Assembly: GCF_020379485.1 (NCBI RefSeq)
Contig: NC_063452.1
Span: forward strand, 8,845,065 to 8,909,064
Direction: 5' to 3'
From: Brassica napus
Lineage: Eukaryota > Streptophyta > Magnoliopsida > Brassicales > Brassicaceae
Length of the DNA: 64,000 nt
Shown here: positions 1-13,676 of the stretch, one piece after another
Position numbering within the stretch: the first letter of the stretch is position 1
Layout of the letters: the number at the start of each line of letters is the position of its first letter
Translations under genes and position numbers: made by a program
Notes under the pieces: model-generated
The model's database searches: none
What the model saw: the letters and a program-made list of their open reading frames with translations, nothing else
What the model was told of the DNA's origin: nothing

Positions 1-575
1 CATGAGACCAACAAAGGCTAGCAAGAAGGGCCTCATACTCAACCGGGATCTGAATGTATTGTCTCTTACTGCTTTTATGTTGTAAATAAGCCATGGTTGG
101 TTCATAACAAGTCTTTGATTGTGGTTATGTACTTTTGTGGGTTTGGATGTAGAACTGTGAATACTTTCCATCATGATTGGTTTATTTATATGGTTTCAAA
201 ATCTAATAACGTAATGGTTTGAAATTTACAAACACATAGTAAGTACAACCACAAAAAAAGTGTTTAGAATCAAAGGTATATCGATAAAGTGTTTGAAGGT
301 AGACACAAATGATTCACAACGAAAGAAAGATTTTATTTATTAAAAACACTCAAAAATATTACAAAAGACTCGAGAGACTTTCTAAGACTTAGACCACTCA
401 ACTCACTTGGCTGAGATTACAACACATTCCAAACCCCTTGTGTTTATAGTACAAAGCTTAAAAAATATTTTGTGGAATATTTCATATCTTACAATACACA
501 CCGCACATAGTTGTTTAATATTTTACCTAATATATGCCAGACTTAGTTATTTGACATATTATTAGTTGACATAGA
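1..575. other. Left edge, no identifiable gene
   Basis: No reading frame here can be assigned. The first hundred bases have a more balanced composition and could be the 3' tail of a gene starting outside the window, but too little is present to name it. The rest is AT-rich spacer ending at the aga target duplication (573-575) of CACTA-1. Confidence 0.3.
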
Positions 576-596
576 CACTACAAGAAAATACATGCT

Positions 597-860
597 TAAC
601 GAAGAAATTTAACGAGGAAAAACAATCCTCGTAAATTTACGTCGATTTTACGAGGAACTTACGTGGAAAACTAAAGTCATCGTTATTTCCTCGTAACGTA
701 ACGACAAAAGTGTTTCGTCGTAAAGTGGATGTAATTTGACGAGTATTTTACGAGGAAAAACTATTTCCTGGTAAATACGACGTAAACTTTACGTGTTATT
801 TACGAGGAAATAGTTTACGTGTATTTAGCGAGGAAATTTTGAATCCACCAACTTTGTAGG
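597..860. repeat. CACTA-1 5' subterminal motif array
   Basis: Short copies in both orientations of ACGAGGAAA/TTTCCTCGT and TTCGTCGTAA/TTACGACGAA follow one another with little spacing. In En/Spm elements subterminal repeats bind the element's small DNA-binding protein (TnpA in maize). By position this is the equivalent binding region. That it is bound by the TNP1-like protein is inferred. Confidence 0.8.
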
Positions 861-941
861 TGTTACACTTTTTTTTTGCCACCTAATTAATTTTCGTCGT
901 AAATTCATAGGAAAATTACAACTACCAGATTCGAAATTTCC

Positions 942-949
942 TATAAATA
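942..949 (+). promoter_or_regulatory. TATA box of the CACTA-1 TNP2-like gene
   Basis: TATAAATA lies 67 bases before the ATG at 1009. The ATG at 957 lies only 8 bases beyond the box, so it would fall upstream of the transcript start; 1009 is therefore the better start. CACTA-2 has the equivalent box at 52669-52676. Confidence 0.55.
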
Positions 950-1008
950 TGGATGTTTGAACATCATTTTAAACACACCAACAACAAAAAACGTGAAAGA
1001 AAAAAAAA

Positions 1009-4000
1009 TGGCTGGCTCCGGGACTATTTACGAGTTGCGGAAGTGGATGTATATGCATAGAGATGCTAACGGGAGAGTGACGAAAAAATACCTTGCGGGT
1101 CTGGAGACATTTATGCATCAAGCACATTCAACACCGCTCGCCCAAGAAAGTGGTAAGATGTTCTGTCCTTGTCGGAAATGCAACAATTCGAAACTGGCAA
1201 ACCGTGAAAATGTTTGGAAGCATTTAATAAATAGAGGTTTCACGCCAAATTACTATATCTGGTTTCAACATGGAGAAGGTTTTAATTATGATCAGAATGA
1301 AGCTAGTAGTAGTAATAGCAATTTTCAGGAAAAAGAACCGGTTGATCATATTTTGCATAATGAACATAGTTACCATCAAAAGGAGATGGTAGATTATGAT
1401 AGGGTTCATGATATGGTAGCTGATGCATTCGTAGCTCATGATGAAGATGAAGAACCTAATATAGATGCAAAAAAGTTTTACGAAATGTTAAACGCGGCGA
1501 ATCAACCACTTTACAGTGGTTGTAGAGAAGGTCTCTCTAAATTGTCGTTAGCTGCTAGAATGATGAATATTAAAACTGATCACAATCTACCTGAAAGTTG
1601 CATGAACGAATGGGCGGACTTGTTTAAAGAGTATTTTCCGGAAGACAATGTGTCTGCTGATTCTTATTTTGAGATTCAGAAACTGGTTTATAGTCTTGGG
1701 TTGCCTTCGGAGATGATAGATGTTTGCATCGACAACTGCATGATCTATTGGGGAGATGATGAGAAGCTAGAAGAATGTCGATTCTGCAAGAAGCCACGAT
1801 TCAAGCCGCAAGGATGGGGACGTAATAGGGTACCGTACCAAAGGATGTGGTACCTACTAATTACAGACATATTGAAAAGATTGTATCAATCAGAGCAGAC
1901 TGCTGGAAAGATGAGGTGGCATGCCAAGCATACTCAGACGGATGGTGAGATGACTCATCCATCAGATGCAAGAGCCTGGAAACATTTCAACAAAGTACAT
2001 CCGGATTTTGCTAGCAATATCCGGAATGTGTATCTCGGACTATGCACAGATGAATTTAGTCCGTTCGGAATGTCAGGGAGACAATATTAATTGTGGCCAG
2101 TCTTTCTTACACCATACAACCTGCCACCGGAGATGTGCATGCAACGGGAGTTGCTATTCTTGACCATATTAATACCTGGTCCGAACCATCCAAAAAGGTA
2201 CCTGGATGTTTTCCTACAACCACTGATAAAAGAGTTGAAGGATTTGTGGTCAACAGGGGTGAGGACGTATGACTGTTCAACGAAGACAAATTTTACGATG
2301 CGAGCGATGCTTTTGTGGACCATAAGTGATTTTCCTACCTATGGGATGTTGTCTGGATGGACTACACATGGGAGATTAGCTTGTCCATATTGTAATGGAA
2401 CGACAGATGCGTTTCAACTGAAGAATGGTAGGAAGACAAGTTGGTTTGATTGTCACCGTCGATTTCTTCCCATTGGCCATCCTTACCGAAGAAACAAGAA
2501 TTTGTTTAGGCACAAAAGGATTGTGAGAGACACTCCTCCTCCATATCTAACTGGAGAACAAATTGAAGCGCAAATCGACTACTACGGAGCTAACGAAACA
2601 GTTCGTTGGGGTGGTAATTGACATGTCCCTCGTAATATGCATGATTCTTACGGTGTTCATCACAACTGACACAAGAAGAGTATATTTTGGGAGTTGCCAT
2701 ATTGGAAGGATCTTCTTCTGCGCCACAACCTCGATGTGATGCATATAGATAGAATTTCTTTGAGAACATCATGAATACAATATTGAATGTCTCAGGGAAG
2801 ACAAAAGACAACATAAAATTGAGGTTGGACTTGCCCGATATTTGCTCAAGAAGCGAGTTACATATTAAAAGCAATGGACAAGTTTCCGTTCCGATATTCA
2901 GATTATCTTCAGAAAAAAAGTCGGTGTTGTTCAACTGGGTGGCATCAGAAGTGAAGTTCCCTGATGGGTATGTTTTGAATCTCTCTAGATGTGTTGAAAA
3001 GGGTCAAAAGTTCTCCGGGATGAAGAGTCATGATTGTCATGTCTTTATGCAACGACTACTGCCCTTTGCATTTGCGGAGCTACTTCCAACAAACGTACAT
3101 GAAGCACTTGCAGGAACGTAGTGTATTATATCACAATAATTTACAAAATAATATATGACTAACAATGTGTTTAATTTTTTTTGGAATATAAAAGGCATTG
3201 GAGCATTTTTCAGGGATCTAAGCACACACACTCTTAAAGAAGAAGTTGTGGAACAGCTTCAGGAGAACATTCCCATCTTATTGTGCAACTTGGAGAAGAT
3301 ATTTCCTCCCAGATTTTTTGACGTCATGGAGCATCTAGCTGTCCACCTCCCATATTAGGCATTGCTTCGTGGACCTGTACATTACGGATGGATGTATCAG
3401 TATGAGCGAGCCATGAAATATTTGAAGGGAAAAGCAAAGAACCTCGCCAAAGTTGAAGGTTCTATAATTGCTGGAAGTTTGACGGAAGAAGTTTCTCACT
3501 TCACATCGTACTACTTTGCGTCAAAAGTGCGTACCCGGAGAAGAGCTCCAAGAAGATATGATGATGGTGGTGTTGCGCCAACATATGCAGTTGCTGGTGT
3601 TCCAGACATCTTGTGCCAGATTGGACGACTCGGTGGGAAGTCTAAAGAGGTTTGGTGGTCGAGTGAACAAGACGCTCATAGTGCACACACCTATATTCTA
3701 CTCAATTGCGAAGATCCATTGATGCGTTATTTTGAAAGGTAACATATATTGACACTTCGAAACACATATAAGTATAATTAATTGTATAATTGCGAGAGAT
3801 TCATTCCTATAAAATGTGATTTTACAGCCTATTTGTTTCTCAAGTCGAAGAAACATTTCCTGGTATATCCACAAGTGACGTAGACAAAAGGAAAGATCAA
3901 CACTTCATTAAGTGGTTGCGGAATCAGGTATTAACTCAAACTTTTTTTTTCATACATGATCTGTATTTCATTAACATTCTCTTTATTTTTGCAGGTTGAT

Positions 4001-4324
4001 TATGACGACGACGATGCAGATTATCCTAAGTGGTTACACGAAGTAATTCAATCTCCACTTGTAAAGGTCACCACTTGGTTAGTAGTGATCAAAGTTACAC
4101 CTCGAGGACGAATCATCAGTGGAGAAGAACCACCATCGCAAGAAGAACAGATAAATGAAGTCGAGGAACCTGAACAAGAAATTGATGACATCCTTCTCAT
4201 TGATCCGCATAATCACGAGTACGAAGATCTTACCGATGATGCCACAGACGAAGCTGTTGAAGACGAGTTTAATGAAAATGATGATGTTTCTAGTGATGAC
4301 GAGAATGTCGATGTATCCGATTGA
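1009..4324 (+). pseudogene. TNP2-like CACTA transposase, broken
   Basis: The intact form in CACTA-2 (52732-56393) has a transposase-associated domain (CPCRKC zinc-like motif), the TNP2 transposase domain (Transposase_21), DUF4218 and DUF4216. This copy keeps their order but is disabled. Stop codons lie at 2088-2090, 2619-2621, 2667-2669 and 3356-3358; the middle two replace Trp and the last replaces Glu. A one-base loss lies near 2750. The first intron's donor region near 3113 is altered. Exon 4 (3995-4324) lacks 348 bases, in frame, covering DUF4216. The CTDGF motif reads CTDEF. Exons 2 and 3 match 3195-3738 and 3828-3927. The acidic C-terminal tail is still present. Called a pseudogene with high confidence. 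Confidence 0.93.
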
Positions 4325-4544
4325 TGTATTTGTTTTATGAATAAGATGAGGGAGTTTGTTTTATGAATAAGATAATGTGGGGTTTGTTTTATGAATAAGG
4401 TAATGTGAGAGTTTTTTTTATGAATAAGCAAATGTGGGAATTGTGGTTTGGAATGAAAATAAAGATGGAGTTTGGAATATATGAAGTAGAAAATAAGGAA
4501 TATGGTGTTTGGGGTTTGGGGTTTCGGATTCTAGGGATTTAAAC

Positions 4545-5560
4545 ATAACACTCGTTAATTCCACGTAAGACAAATCATCGTTAAGGACTCGTAAGCCAAC
4601 AAGGAAATAACGACGAAATATTAAAATAAAGAACGCGGGGCTCGTTAATTCCACGTAAGCACAAATCGTCGTAAAAACCATGTATAAGAAATCGTCGTAA
4701 ATTCCACGTAAGCAGAAATCGTCGTAAATACCTCGTAAGCCAACGAGGAAATAACGACGAAATTTAAAAATAAAGATGGAGTTTGAAATATATGAAAATA
4801 AGGAATATGGAGTTTGGGGTTTGGGGTTTGGGTTTGGAATATGGGGTTTGGGGTTTGGGGTTTGGGGTTTCGGGTTTGGGGTTTGGGGTTTGGGGTTTGG
4901 GGTTTAGAGGTTTCGGGGTTTGAGGTTTGGGGTTTGGGGTTTCAGGTTTGGGGTTTGGGGTTTGTGGTTTGGGGTTTGGAGTTTGGGGTTTGGGGTTTTA
5001 GGGATTTAAACATAATACTCGTTAATTCCACGTAAGCAGAAATCGTCGTAAACACCACGTAAAAAGATTTAAACAAAACACTCGTTAATTCCACGTAAGC
5101 CCAAATCATCGTAAAGACCACGTTGGATGAAATCGTCGTAAATACCACATAAGCAGAAATCGTCGTAAATACCTCGTAGTGTAAAAACTAGAAAAAAAAA
5201 GAAAAAGAGAAAAATACCAGATTAACATGTGGCAAGACTTCCAGCAATTATAATACGTAAGTCTCGCCCACATGAATTCTAATATCTTCTCCTTTTCCTA
5301 TTTTTTTCAAATATTTATAATTTGAATAGGATTTTGCTGAGGAATGTGATTTGAGATAGGGTGTGATTTGGGAGTTTGTGTGTGGTTTGAGAATGAGAGT
5401 TGTGGGTATATTTATAGGAAAACAAGGCTCGTTAATTCCACGTAAGCAAAATCGTCGTTAATACCTCGTATATAAAAACACGGGCCTTTGTGATTCCTCG
5501 CAATTTCCTCGTATTGAAAAACACGGGCCTTTGTAACTGCTCGCTATTTCGTCGTAACCT
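4545..5560. repeat. CACTA-1 internal motif array ahead of the TNP1-like gene
   Basis: Between the two element genes, units such as ctcgttaattccacgtaagc and aaatcgtcgtaaa recur many times (for example near 4550, 4640, 4690, 5015, 5080, 5130 and 5425). They use the same CGTCGTAA and CGAGGAAA words as the element ends. The array is interrupted by the TTTGGGG run at 4812-4997 and ends just upstream of the TATA box at 5590. This suggests the element's own DNA-binding protein may act on this promoter; that is inference. Confidence 0.7.
4812..4997 (+). repeat. TTTGGGG heptamer minisatellite
   Basis: About 185 bases consist almost wholly of a 7-base unit, TTTGGGG, with scattered variants (TTTGGGA, TTTAGAGG, TTTCGGG). 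It resembles but is not the plant telomere repeat TTTAGGG. The G-rich strand is + and has many runs of four G, so it could form quadruplexes. CACTA-2 has only a shadow of it at about 57180-57230. Confidence 0.85.
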
Positions 5561-5589
5561 TACGACGAATTTGCGACGATATGTAATCT

Positions 5590-5597
5590 TATATATA
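5590..5597 (+). promoter_or_regulatory. TATA box of the CACTA-1 TNP1-like gene
   Basis: TATATATA stands 65 bases before the ATG at 5662. The same arrangement (TATATATA 68 bases before the ATG) is kept in CACTA-2 at 57544-57551. Confidence 0.55.
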
Positions 5598-5661
5598 CCC
5601 CCGAGCGCTCACTCTTTCTTTCTTCTCTACTTCCTCTCCACTTCCTCTCCATTCCGTAGCA

Positions 5662-7554
<1,893 letters not shown>

Positions 7555-7719
7555 TTTTTTTTCCGGTTGTTGTATTATAAATTCAAAACTTATTTATATA
7601 TAAAATATTTTCATATTGATTTATTTTTATTTTAAATTTTAATTTTATTAATAAATTAAATAATTTTAATTATTTTTTAATTATATTTTTAAATTCTGTA
7701 AAATAATAAAAACGAAGTA

Positions 7720-8140
7720 AATTCGTAGCTAATGTACGACCTATTTACGTGGAAACCTTACGAGGAAATGACGAGAAATAGTAAACGAGTATTTTACGAG
7801 AAAACAATAACGAGGAAAGATAAACGAGTATTTTACGAGGAAATCCTTTCGTGGTCGTTACGTGTATTTTGCGAGGAAACACTTTCAAGGTATTTACGTG
7901 TAGTTTACGAAGAACTCGTTTCGAGGTATTTACGAGGAAATATAGCGACCTCCTTACGTGGAATATTGACGTGGTCTTTACGTATCTACTTCGTCTTTAC
8001 GACGAAATATATTCCTCGCTAAGTTACGACGAATTAGCGAGGAAATATGTGTTACGACAGATGAGTAACGAGCAAACGTGGTTCCTCGCTAATTCGTCGT
8101 AATTCTTCTTTTACGACAAACTCACGAGGAAAACCGCCCT
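7720..8140. repeat. CACTA-1 3' subterminal motif array
   Basis: Dense, mixed-orientation copies of TTTACGAGGAAA, TTACGTGG and TTACGACGAA run to within about 25 bases of the 3' terminus. Reading frames across it are artefacts of the repeats. Confidence 0.8.
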
Positions 8141-8169
8141 CGTTAAGATTATGTTTTCTTGTAGTGAGA

Positions 8170-8761
8170 TAATGTGTATTATTATTATTTTGGGTTACAT
8201 GACTTGATGAGGGGATTGGCTTGGATTCACTACTTTGTGGACAACTAATAACACAAAACTATATTAACATCTTTCAGTACTCTCTGGTCGTAATTGCCTC
8301 ACAGAAGTAGGTAGAGAAAACTACTTAGACTCTGCAGTTTGCTTGCTTTATGATCATCACCGATCTGTAAGAAGCAAGAAAAACCATTATTTTATAAACC
8401 GAACAGGTGACACATTTCAAAGTCTCGAGAGGTAGCTTTAACGAAACATGAGAAGCACCGAGAGCCTCTTAGGGATGCTTTTGCAGCTCAACCTCTCACT
8501 AATTTCTTCTCAAGAAAACTCTTCCCAAATCCCAACAAATCATACGAAACGAAACCCGCTGAGTGAAAAAGAGTGTTTGTTTCATGATGAAACATGTCAT
8601 GGTCAATATCTCAATCTGTGAAGAGAACAGCGGATCTGATCCTCTTAGACTAGACCAGACAAAACCAAAACCTCTGCACAAAACAGAGTGTTTGATTTCC
8701 TAAATATGTTCTTTTTAGCGACTTTCAGATGAAACCGTGAGATTGTCGACGGAGTTTCGCC
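8170..8761. other. Spacer and upstream region of the hydrolase gene
   Basis: Ordinary unique-looking sequence lies between the CACTA-1 target duplication and the ATG at 8762. It must hold the promoter and 5' UTR of the next gene. No convincing TATA box or other named site is seen. Confidence 0.4.
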
Positions 8762-10460
8762 ATGGAAGCAACAGCAAGAATCTTCAATACTTGCGCTCTC
8801 AATCGTCGTCTCCTTCTCACCAAGATCAATCCAAACCCATACTCCCTCTCTCTCAAATCCACAAACCACCTCTGTTTTCCCTCTCGCAATGCCGTTCTCC
8901 GAGAACCCTCAACCTCCTCCGCCGCTCGCATACGCTGCTGCTCTTCGCTCCCCTCGAATCCCAACCTCTTCAAATCTCTCCTCTCCCTCACGTCGAATCT
9001 CCACCTCCAGAACTCCGCCGCTCACGCTAACCCGCTCCGATCCGAACCCAGCGACGGCGTCGCCGTCTGGAACAGAGCTCCACGGACCGTGAACGGAGAG
9101 GGAAACGCGAATACGTTCGGGGAGAGCGGGAAAGAGACGACGGTGGTTCTCCTCGGGTGGTTGGGAGCGAGAGCGAAACACCTAAGGAGATACGTGGAGT
9201 GGTACAACTCCAGGGGAATCAACGCCGTTACTTTCACCGTCGACGTTAGGGATTTGCTCAGGCTTGATCTTGGACGGAGGCTTGAGCGGCGGATAGATGA
9301 GTTTGGGAACGAGTTGGTCAAGTGGGTGTCGGAGAAAGAAGAGGGCGGGAGAGAAAAGTGCTTGGTGTTCCACAGTTTCAGTAACACTGGTTGGCTTGTG
9401 TAGGTTTGATTATCAGTCTCATCTTCTCATTACTGATGAAAATGTTAAGAAAAATAAAAATAAAAATAAAAGGTTGAAACTAGTGTTTGGTTACTAATGA
9501 TGATAATTAAACAATTTTCATCTTCTCATTAATGATGATGATGATGAACTTAGTGTTTGTCTTTTTTTGGGTAAGAATGTGTTGAAACTAGCAAACACTT
9601 TTACTCACTAGTGTTGTTCTTTTGGCAGCTATGGTACCTTGCTGGAGAGCTTTGTGGGCAGACAAGAGTTAGTAGAAAAGATTAAGGGTTGTATCATTGA
9701 TTCAGGAGGAGCAGATCCTCTAGATACCAAGGTTTGAACTTTTAAATGTTTCTCCTTATGTTGAAACTTAGCAGTACTGCATTTTCATTGTTTCCGCATT
9801 GTCTTCTCGCATCCGTTATGACAGTACAGTTTTTATACACATCTTAATCACTGGAGGGACATAGATTTAGCAATGAGTATGTTATTATTAAGATTCGACT
9901 ATAGATTTCATGGTTTGCTTGCAGATTTGGGCAGCTGGTTTTACTGCTGCTATACTGAAGAAACGTAGCTCCACCATAAACACTGAACCAAACAGTCCTG
10001 GAAAAGAAGATGAGCAAAAGAAAGAACCTCTAGGAATCGAAAGCATGATGCTATCATCTCTAGAGAAACTATTCCCCATTGTCTTAAACATCCCAGAGGT
10101 CAACATGTAAGCTTTATGTGCACCCATCTGTTTCTTTTTTTGACTTGGTACTGGTTAGTCATTGGTCGTGAGTGTTGCAGGAGGCTAACGAGGATCACCC
10201 AGAGACTCTATGAGAACCACCCTCCATGCCCTCAGCTTTATCTTTACAGCTCTGGTGACAAAGTTGTTCCTTCGCATTCCGTAGAGATCCGGATCAAAGA
10301 ACAGCAGAAGATTGGGAGAAAGGTACAGTCTTTCAATTTCAAGTCGTCTCCTCATGTTGATCACTACCGGAACTTTCCAGACTTGTACTCCTCGCAGCTT
10401 CACAACTTCTTGCAAGAGTGCTTCAAGCCAACAAAGCAGCAGCAGCAGCAAGCTCTCTGA
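8762..10460 (+). CDS. DUF829/TMEM53-type alpha/beta hydrolase, AT2G18245-like
   Basis: Four exons, 8762-9399, 9629-9731, 9925-10106 and 10181-10460, join in frame at GT-AG sites to give 400 residues. Residues 1-60 are rich in Ser, Arg and Leu with few acidic residues, like an organelle transit peptide. The family core starts at TTVVLLGWLGARAKH (126-140). Probable catalytic residues are Ser207 in HSFSNTG, Asp334 in SSGDKVVP, and His366 or His369 in SPHVDHY. The family's substrate is not established, so the reaction is unknown. The gene ends in a short Gln run (residues 394-398). It lies 0.4 kb upstream of COAD in the same orientation, as I recall for Arabidopsis. Start choice: it is the first ATG of the frame carrying the transit peptide. 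No disabling change is seen. Confidence 0.92.
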
Positions 10461-10881
10461 TTTGGAAACATAGATGTTTTTGTAGCCTGGTTCATTTCTT
10501 TTGTTCTGGCTGAATGAATGATCGTGAAAGCTGCAGATACGGTGAAGCGTTACGAAATATACAAGTGATTTTGTTTTCTTCGGTCTAAAATTAAATGAAA
10601 TAGAATTTTTACACAAAAAAAAAAAGAAGCTATACCAATTCTAACCTAACTACATCAAAAAAGCTGTTAATGTCAAACCGAACAAATAACACGTCTCTTT
10701 TTAATTTATCGAATTGAATCCAATTCATAACAAAATTTGAACCGAAAACCAAAAATTTGGTTTGGTTTGTTCGGTTCATAAGTGATTGGATCGGCTATAA
10801 ATGGTCTCGAACCGGGAAAAAATGAGATACGAACGAAATTTCAAAGGTCTTCTTTCTCCGGCGGATTCGTCGTAATCGAAA
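10461..10881. other. 3' UTR of the hydrolase and promoter of COAD
   Basis: About 420 bases separate the two genes. A run of A at 10614-10625 follows the likely 3' UTR. A short inverted repeat of the common plant type aaccgaa/ttcggtt lies at about 10740-10778. TATAAATG at 10796-10803, 78 bases before the COAD ATG, is a candidate TATA box. Confidence 0.4.
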
Positions 10882-11964
10882 ATGGCAGCAGCAGAGGATT
10901 CAGAGGTCTCTACGGCGAATTCTTTCGGCGCTGTCGTTCTAGGCGGTACTTTTGATCGATTGCACGATGGGCATCGCACTTTCCTCAAGGTTAATTGTTT
11001 TTTTTCTCTCTCTCTCTCTCTGCGATTTCTGCGTATGTATGAGTTTTTTTGAGAATCGAATCGAAATTTATCGAATCAGGCGGCGGCGGAACTGGCCAGG
11101 GAACGATTAGTTGTTGGAGTATGTGATGGCCCTATGTTGACGAACAAGCAAGTAAGTCACACAGAGAGAAGCTAGTCTCTGTTTCACCCAGAGTGTTTCC
11201 GGTTAGATGTCTGCTCTATTTCTATCAATAAAGGAGTTAACTAGTGAACAAATTGGTGTGGTGAGCTCTTATGGCACACTCTGTTGTGTGTACAGTTCTC
11301 TGAGATGATACAACCAATTGAAGAAAGGATGCGTAATGTGGAGAACTATGTCAAGGTAATTGCACCCATACCATAGGATGAAATTTTCTCTCGTTAGCTA
11401 CTTGAATAGTCTTCTTACTACAATGTGAATTGTGAACTAACTAATGTGACAAAAGATATGAGTTAAAGAGTTACTCTTATTTACTTGTCTACATGGTCTT
11501 GTATGTAGTCTATCAAACCTGGGCTGGTTGTGCAAACCGAGCCCATTACTGATCCATATGGACCTTCTATTGTCGATTAAACTTTGGAAGCTATTGTAGT
11601 CAGGTTTAGCCTTGTGTCTATTAATCTCTTTTTTTTCACATGTTCCTTTCTGTTCACATCCGTGGCTTTAACTAATCATAACCTGCAGCAAAGAGACGTT
11701 ACCTGGTGGTTTGTCAGTTAACAGAAAGAGAGCAGAGAGGGGTCTTTCTCAACTCAAGGTTCATCTTTCTTTATTCACCTAGCCTTAACCTTGTGGTGAA
11801 TTTTGAAAGATTCAATCGTCAAACCCTTATCATTTTCTTCCTTGTAGATTGAGATTGTTGAAATAGTTTCTGATGGATCAAGTGGGGATAAGATAAGTTC
11901 GACTACTTTGAGGAAGTTAGAGGCTGAGACACAAAAGCAACATGCTGAACAAGAAGCATCATGA
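10882..11964 (+). pseudogene. COAD: Phosphopantetheine adenylyltransferase (COAD) with premature stop in exon 4
   Basis: The enzyme adenylylates 4'-phosphopantetheine to dephospho-CoA, the fourth step of CoA synthesis. Six exons are clear: 10882-10989, 11080-11151, 11296-11355, 11509-11603, 11689-11758 and 11848-11964, all with GT-AG borders and matching phases, for 172 residues. Exon 1 carries the nucleotidyltransferase motif [10 protein letters not shown]. In exon 4 the codon after IVD is TAA (11578-11580), codon 104, where a Glu codon (GAA) would fit the family as I recall it. The frame stays open through the remaining exons ([25 protein letters not shown]) to the stop at 11962-11964. This single change would remove the C-terminal 40%. 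It is either a very recent null allele or a base-call error. All other features look functional. Confidence 0.88.
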
Positions 11965-12646
11965 ACTTGGAACATGTAAAGATCAACTTTGTTTGTAGCT
12001 TTTGAATATGTTTGTTTTTATATTGACTGAAAATGTTCAATGAAAAAGGTAAACGCTTTGTATACATTTGGCAGACACGGCAGCGTATTGAAAACAAAAT
12101 TCTGAAAGCTTCCATAAACTTCTGATTCCAGTTCTGATTCCGAACCACATCCTTACAATAATGTTATTGTGTTGTTGGTTTTATAGTATGATTGTTTGAG
12201 CGTTTAGTACTACATTTATAATTTCTTTGTGTATTGTGTGGGTATTGATCATGGCAAGATGATTCTTCATTCTGATTTGCATTGTTTCCAGTATATGTTC
12301 AATCCTGTTAAATGAAGATGTTGAAATGTTCATGTCCAAGTAAAGTATTAGTTAAAATTAATTTAAGTTTCTCTAAAAATATAGCCGGATGCCATAATAT
12401 GTTATTACACTGTTATTTTTCAGGTATATGTTAAAAGATCATAATGAATCACGCTCTCTTTCAATGTGTCATTATCAATCTTTTTGAATCTAGGAATGAA
12501 CTTCTGCTATATTAATCAAAACAGAAATTTTGGATGTTATACTGTTTAAAACTCACTTTTTTTTTTAATTTATATTTACGTATAAACATCCTAATATGTA
12601 ATTACAAAATGCTTATGCTTTTATTTTGTTGAGATTAGGTTAACTA
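11965..12646. other. COAD 3' flank and spacer
   Basis: The 3' UTR of COAD probably ends within the first 250 bases. Beyond that the sequence becomes AT-rich and no gene is seen. Confidence 0.4.
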
Positions 12647-13676
12647 TCCCCTATATATTATTTGTGAAACATTACAACTTCTTTTTGTAATTACGTGTCA
12701 TCACTAAGATGATTCTTAGAATTATTAGAGAAATATGTTGGTCCATCTAATTATATAATAAGCTTTTTATTAAACTAACCATAAATTTATTATTAATGTC
12801 ATTTATTATTTCCTTAAATAAAGATTACGGAATTGCCTAATGTGGCTAAAGTATATATGACAATTAATGATTTTGAATAATAAAGATCTGATAAAAAAAA
12901 TGTATCTTCTATTAAATTTGTTTAATTTTAAACTATTAAAATAATTTAAAAAAAATCACAATAACCATATTATAAAAATTTAGATTTTTCTGTATATGTT
13001 ATATTTTGAATTTTAAAAAACGACTATAAATTACTAAAACTGTTAAAAGTCTCACATTCAAATTTTGCGATCCATGGTTTAAAATTTTTGTTATGACAAA
13101 ATACAAATGATTACAAAATCATATAAATAAAAGTCTAATTTAATTAATCATTAAGATTTAAAATATATATGTATATATATTATTCTAAATTAAACTATAA
13201 ACCATATTGAATAAATAAATATTTTAATTTCAAAATTTTTTTTGAATAATTTTTTTTGATAAAAGTTTTGAACTAACATTGATAAATTTTTTTAAATTAT
13301 AAATTACTAAAATTATTAATCCTACAATGAAAATTTTGTTATCAATAATTTAAAGTTTTTGCTATTAAAGATACACATGATCAAAAAAACATATGAGTAG
13401 AAAGCATCATTTAATAGACTTTAATATTAAAAATATACTATGTATGTTAATATCATTTAAATTTAATTACATATCCTATCAAATTTTTAAAAAAAATTGT
13501 TTGGATTAATAAAATTGATTTATACGTTTGCACCAATTTAATTATATATGTAATAGTTACTGACTTTTAATTATTCAATATATATTTATTATTTCATAAT
13601 ATGTAAGAACATATAATACATAAAATAATTTATATATATAATGTTTATCCTGCACAAGCCGCGGGTCTTAATCTAG
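12647..13676 (+). mobile_element. Probable non-autonomous Helitron, 1.0 kb
   Basis: The left end reads A/TCCCCTATATATTATTTG and the right end GCGGGTCTTAATCTAG/T. This fits Helitron rules: 5' TC, 3' CTRR, insertion between A and T, no target duplication. Just before the 3' end, CCTGC and GCGGG (13649-13665) can pair, with one G-T pair, as the subterminal hairpin. The interior is AT-rich and non-coding, typical of plant non-autonomous Helitrons. The left border is less certain than the right. Confidence 0.5.

Noticed and set aside
1..84. Small frame from the second base of the window as the last exon of RER1, the Arabidopsis neighbour
   Set aside because: The translation does not resemble the C-terminus of RER1 proteins and there is too little sequence to judge.
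4812..4997. Interstitial telomere repeat
   Set aside because: The unit is TTTGGGG, not the plant telomere TTTAGGG, and it lies inside a bounded transposon.
7732..8102. Open frames rich in Tyr-Leu-Arg near the end of CACTA-1
   Set aside because: They arise from translating the repeated TTTACGAGGAAA words of the subterminal array.
8499..8991. Minus-strand open frames upstream of the hydrolase
   Set aside because: They overlap the transit-peptide exon in antisense, are biased in composition by it, and show no domain.
10185..10616. 143-codon open frame on the minus strand
   Set aside because: It overlaps the last exon of the hydrolase gene and has no recognisable domain; a shadow of that exon.
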